DNA of 64,000 bases from Symbiodinium natans (taxonomy: Eukaryota > Sar > Dinophyceae > Suessiales > Symbiodiniaceae), in contig CAJNDS010002123.1 of NCBI GenBank assembly GCA_905221605.1, positions 85,001 to 149,000 on the forward strand. The letters run 5' to 3'. Position 1 is the first letter of the stretch, and each line of letters starts with the position of its first letter. The notes beneath the pieces were generated by a model. The model did no database searches, was not told the DNA's origin, and saw only the letters and a program-made list of their open reading frames with translations. Shown piece by piece: positions 61,432 through 64,000 of this stretch. The translations under genes and the position numbers were made by a program.

Positions 61432-61764
61432 ACCTCGAAAGTTCACATGTTTGCTTTTCTAAGTAATGAAGCCCTGCGGGCCAAGCGTCTCCATCACCCG
61501 AGCTCGCACCTCTGCTGAGTAGCCTGGCACCCCGCCGTTGTGGTTGTAGGCGGTTTCAGGTTTAGGGGTTCAAGGGTGCAAGGGTTGAAGCGTTTTAGGT
61601 TTTAGGGCTTAGCAGGTCCAAGAAGGGTACACAGCCGAATCTTGGCTGCACTTAGGAGGGTAGCTATGAATTAAATTTTCAGCTGCCTTACTAGGAAGCC
61701 CAATAGACACAAAAAGGCTAAAGATCTAAAGTTACAGTAAAGCACCACAAAGCAATGTTCCTGA

Positions 61765-61968
61765 TTGTTCCACAGTCCCCCCCCCCCCGTCCCCCAAGCC
61801 CCCCAGGCCCCCTCAGATTCCCTAAGCAGGTCTAGGGCTGGTTGTTTTAACACATTTTGCCTTGCTAGGGAAGATGGCTACAGTAGCACAGTAGAATTAG
61901 CACAGCCACTGCACCTCAGGAAAAAGCACTTATACGGACAGCATATGGACATTGCGGACTTCGCATAG
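61765..61968 (+). CDS. Unknown 67-residue frame after poly-C
   Basis: After a polyproline-coding C run the frame reads SDSLSRSRAGCFNTFCLARE then DGYSSTVELAQPLHLRKKHL and YGQHMDIADFA with TAG. Confidence 0.4.
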   Translation: MFHSPPPPVPQAPQAPSDSLSRSRAGCFNTFCLAREDGYSSTVELAQPLHLRKKHLYGQHMDIADFA

Positions 61969-62066
61969 CGAGTCGGAACATGGAAGTGGCATCGCGTGGT
62001 CTTCGGCCTTTGCCCCAAACCCTACCTAAACCCGATGATTGCAACTGCATTCTGCTGTCCATTCCG

Positions 62067-62342
62067 TTATCTGAGGGCTCCTTGGGGTTTCAGGGTTGCG
62101 AACTCTGGGTCAATAACTGAAAAAGGAGTAGTTGTCTGCCTACGGATCTTTGCGTGGCATTTTCCCGTGGGTTGATGGTGGGTTTTGGTGAAGGTTCGGG
62201 CGGGTCTTTGTCTAAGCCGGGGGTGGGTAGGTGGGCGGGGGGGGGGGGGGGGCGTCCATGACATGCCCTGGGGGGGGTGTTTGTAGGATTTAGGGTTTAG
62301 GGCCGCTGCCTGCAATCCCTGACAAGATGACCGTGAATTCAC
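62067..62342 (-). CDS. Unknown basic frame
   Basis: The frame has polyproline from a C/G run, then RQRPARTFTKTHHQPTGKCH and AKIRRQTTTPFSVIDPEFAT, ending LKPQGALR. No family is recognised. Confidence 0.35.
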   Translation of the reverse strand: MNSRSSCQGLQAAALNPKSYKHPPQGMSWTPPPPPRPPTHPRLRQRPARTFTKTHHQPTGKCHAKIRRQTTTPFSVIDPEFATLKPQGALR

Positions 62343-62628
62343 CCACCCTAAACCCTAAAACCTAAACCCTAAACCCTAAACCCCAAACCCCAAACCCTAA
62401 ACCCTCAACCCTAAACCCTAACCCTGGGTAGGGCTTGGGATTTAGGGGCTTCGTCGGAAGCGCCTCGCTGGCCAAAGGTGGAAACTTCGACCATCGCAAC
62501 CTCGGGACCCCAAAACCTACTATATATGGCGGGGGTTATACGACAAGTAGGGGACCCCCAAAACAGACCCCCCAAATAGTAGGATCCCCTTATTCTAAGG
62601 ACCCCCAAAAGGTACCCCTGATATCGTA

Positions 62629-62844
62629 GCTTGGAGGCTGAGAGTACTTACAATCCCAATCGTAACTGTACTTGGGAAGTTCTCAAAATGTCACTCCGTG
62701 GGGTCCCTTTTTGAGTACTTACAATGGGTACCCAAAAAGGGACCCTAATTTAGGAAACTACCCACGTATAAGGCCCCTAAGTCCACTGAGTAGGTTATAT
62801 GTAGACCAAACTTTGGGGGTTATACATACCCATGAACCTCCGAG
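62629..62844. mobile_element. Introner-like family F copy
   Basis: Ends CTTGGAGGCTGAGAG and CCCATGAACCTCCGAG. A second hairpin (GGGTCCCTTTTTGAG... / ...AAAAAGGGACCC) is nested in it at about 62700-62745. Confidence 0.65.
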
Positions 62845-63379
62845 TGGTTTCCTGGCTTAACAGAAGGGCCTCGTTTATACGGGCCTCGTTTATTTGGTAT
62901 GGGTAATTGGGGTAGTGTATTGCAATTAAGTTAGGGACTAGAACAAGGGGGGGGGGGGGAGGGAATATTGGCCTAAGCCCCCAAACCCTACAACCCCAAA
63001 GCCCAAAGACCCCAAAAACTCGTAAAACCTCCCAAAAACCCTACAACTCTAAGCCCTTCAGGTTCCTGTATTAAGTTTGAGCTCGTGTTGAGGAGGGTCT
63101 CTGGGCTATTGGTTAATGACGATCGGGCTTGATGAGCGTCTGGAACGAAAGTTGATTTTAGGGTAGCGGGTTTGGGGCTTGGGGTTTAGGGTCCCTGAAC
63201 CCGAAACCCTGGACCCGACCCTGAATCATGCATGTGAAAACGCACGGTTCAGGCTCTAGGGCAATGGCTCCGAAATGAGACCATAAGATCCAGAAGATCT
63301 TTGTCCCCAAAGCCTGAACCCGAACCCTAAGCCCGCGCATGTTTGCCGGGGGGCGGGGGGGGGGGGTTCGGGTGTAATT

Positions 63380-63573
63380 ACGGTTTCGGCCTCAGCAACT
63401 ACTTGCTGCGCCTGGAAAGGCCTTGATGGTTCCTTTTCGGGTGTTGTTCCCGAACACCATTCGAGTCCAAAAGCAAAGATTCCTGCACGAGCGCGTGTCG
63501 CAGCACTCGAAGACTGAAGATGGGGCCGAAGCGGTCTAAAGGCACTTGCAAGTTCCGGGTAGTTAGTAGCCAC
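63380..63573 (-). CDS. Exon starting at a family F element
   Basis: From the element end (ACTTGCAAG|) the frame reads ASAFRPLRPHLQSSSAATRA then RAGIFAFGLEWCSGTTPEKE and PSRPFQAQQVVAEAETVIT. A G/C run encodes PPPPAP beyond that. No family is recognised. Confidence 0.45.
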
Positions 63574-63685
63574 TTTTAAGTGTAGCTATGACCCACTTAT
63601 AAGCCCCTTGAGTACCCTAATGGGGATATAGTTGGGCTATAACTGCAGTTCTAATTGGGTTACTAAGCAACCTGAACCTCCAAGT
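63546..63685. mobile_element. Introner-like family F copy
   Basis: Ends ACTTGCAAGTTCCGGG and CCTGAACCTCCAAGT, with the internal CTTATAAGCCCCTTGAGT also found at 60390. A minus-strand exon starts at its left end. Confidence 0.7.
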
Positions 63686-63789
63686 AGGGGTAGTGTAAAC
63701 CCAGTGCAAGCTCAGCGGCATAGAAAGGGATCATTCCCCTGTGGCGGGATCCTTGCTGCCACTGGTAGCCTGGGCTGCATGCAGCCGCA

Positions 63790-63928
63790 AAACCCTAAGC
63801 CCTAAGCCCTAAGCCCCAAGCCCTAAGCCCTAAGCCCTAAGCCCTGAGCCCTAAGCCCTAAGCCCTAAGCTCTAAGCTCTGAGGCCTGAGCCCTAAACCC
63901 TAAACCCTAAACCCTAAACCCTAAACCG
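63790..63928. repeat. CCCTAAG then CCCTAAA array
   Basis: About fourteen CCCTAAG/CCCTGAG units, then five CCCTAAA units, near the right edge of the window. Confidence 0.9.
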
Positions 63929-64000
63929 CCTCGCATTTGCTGGCATTTAAAGCTGTGGAGCTTCAGATGCGCGCTGTGAAGCATGGCCCCGAGCCCTGAG

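Noticed and set aside
1-64000. Window as a chromosome end or subtelomere because of TTTAGGG arrays
   Set aside because: Arrays are short, occur in both orientations throughout, and surround exons and duplications; no terminal array at either edge.
1-64000. Plant DNA
   Set aside because: TTTAGGG fits plants, but GA-AG|G introns in two rebuilt genes and introner-like introns do not.
1-64000. tRNA, rRNA or spliced-leader RNA genes
   Set aside because: I found no cloverleaf with conserved boxes, no rRNA-like stretch, and no spliced-leader sequence that I could support.

Overview
The window looks like nuclear DNA of a dinoflagellate. Three things point that way. (1) The telomere-type heptamer TTTAGGG/CCCTAAA is scattered through the whole 64 kb, in both orientations, in well over a hundred blocks. 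(2) The two genes I could rebuild exon by exon have introns that almost all end AG|G and start with GA or GT, the unusual splice-site pattern described for Symbiodiniaceae and relatives. (3) Many introns are short, inverted-repeat 'introner-like' elements flanked by small target duplications, as reported from dinoflagellates such as Polarella. TTTAGGG telomeres alone would also fit plants, chromerids and other algae; the GA-AG|G introns decide it. I cannot name the species.

Layout. Unique stretches of about 60-250 bases, many with exon-like reading frames, alternate with telomere-type arrays, hairpin elements, homopolymer C/G runs and AT microsatellites. 1-5400 is mostly degenerate telomeric repeat (densest 2233-3180 and 3745-4095) with exon-like islands. 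5400-12400 mixes islands and arrays. 12517-15716 holds a complete, seven-exon GNAT acetyltransferase gene (minus). 15700-27000 is exon islands and arrays. 27150-27788 is a plus-strand gene whose introns are made of telomeric repeat. 28000-35800 is repeat-rich with weak islands. 35825-36884 is a two-exon ABHD11-like alpha/beta hydrolase (minus). 37000-50000 is arrays, hairpin elements and islands. 50100-63600 carries several stronger unknown coding pieces (50153-50720, 54740-55147, 58968-59300, 60881-61431) and many copies of a roughly 110-base hairpin element with ends GGGTCCATGTACC. 63780-64000 is again telomeric.

Main result. Two processes seem to be building introns here. One is a set of at least ten hairpin-element families; at least five of them (A, B, C, H and the GGGTCCATG family) sit as phase-correct introns, with one splice site supplied by the target duplication. 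The other is the telomeric repeat itself: arrays are inserted between direct duplications of 15-25 bases, and in several places the array is the whole intron (12678-12738, 27229-27291, 27363-27448, probably 50461-50612). (TTTAGGG)n contains both a GT start (GTTTAG) and an AG|G end, so an insert of this repeat could be spliceable at once.

Limits. Only the acetyltransferase and the hydrolase are recognised families. The other coding calls rest on open frame, composition and splice-site match; many islands are readable on both strands, and single exons are often not assigned to a gene. I saw no rRNA, tRNA, CRISPR array or intact autonomous transposon.
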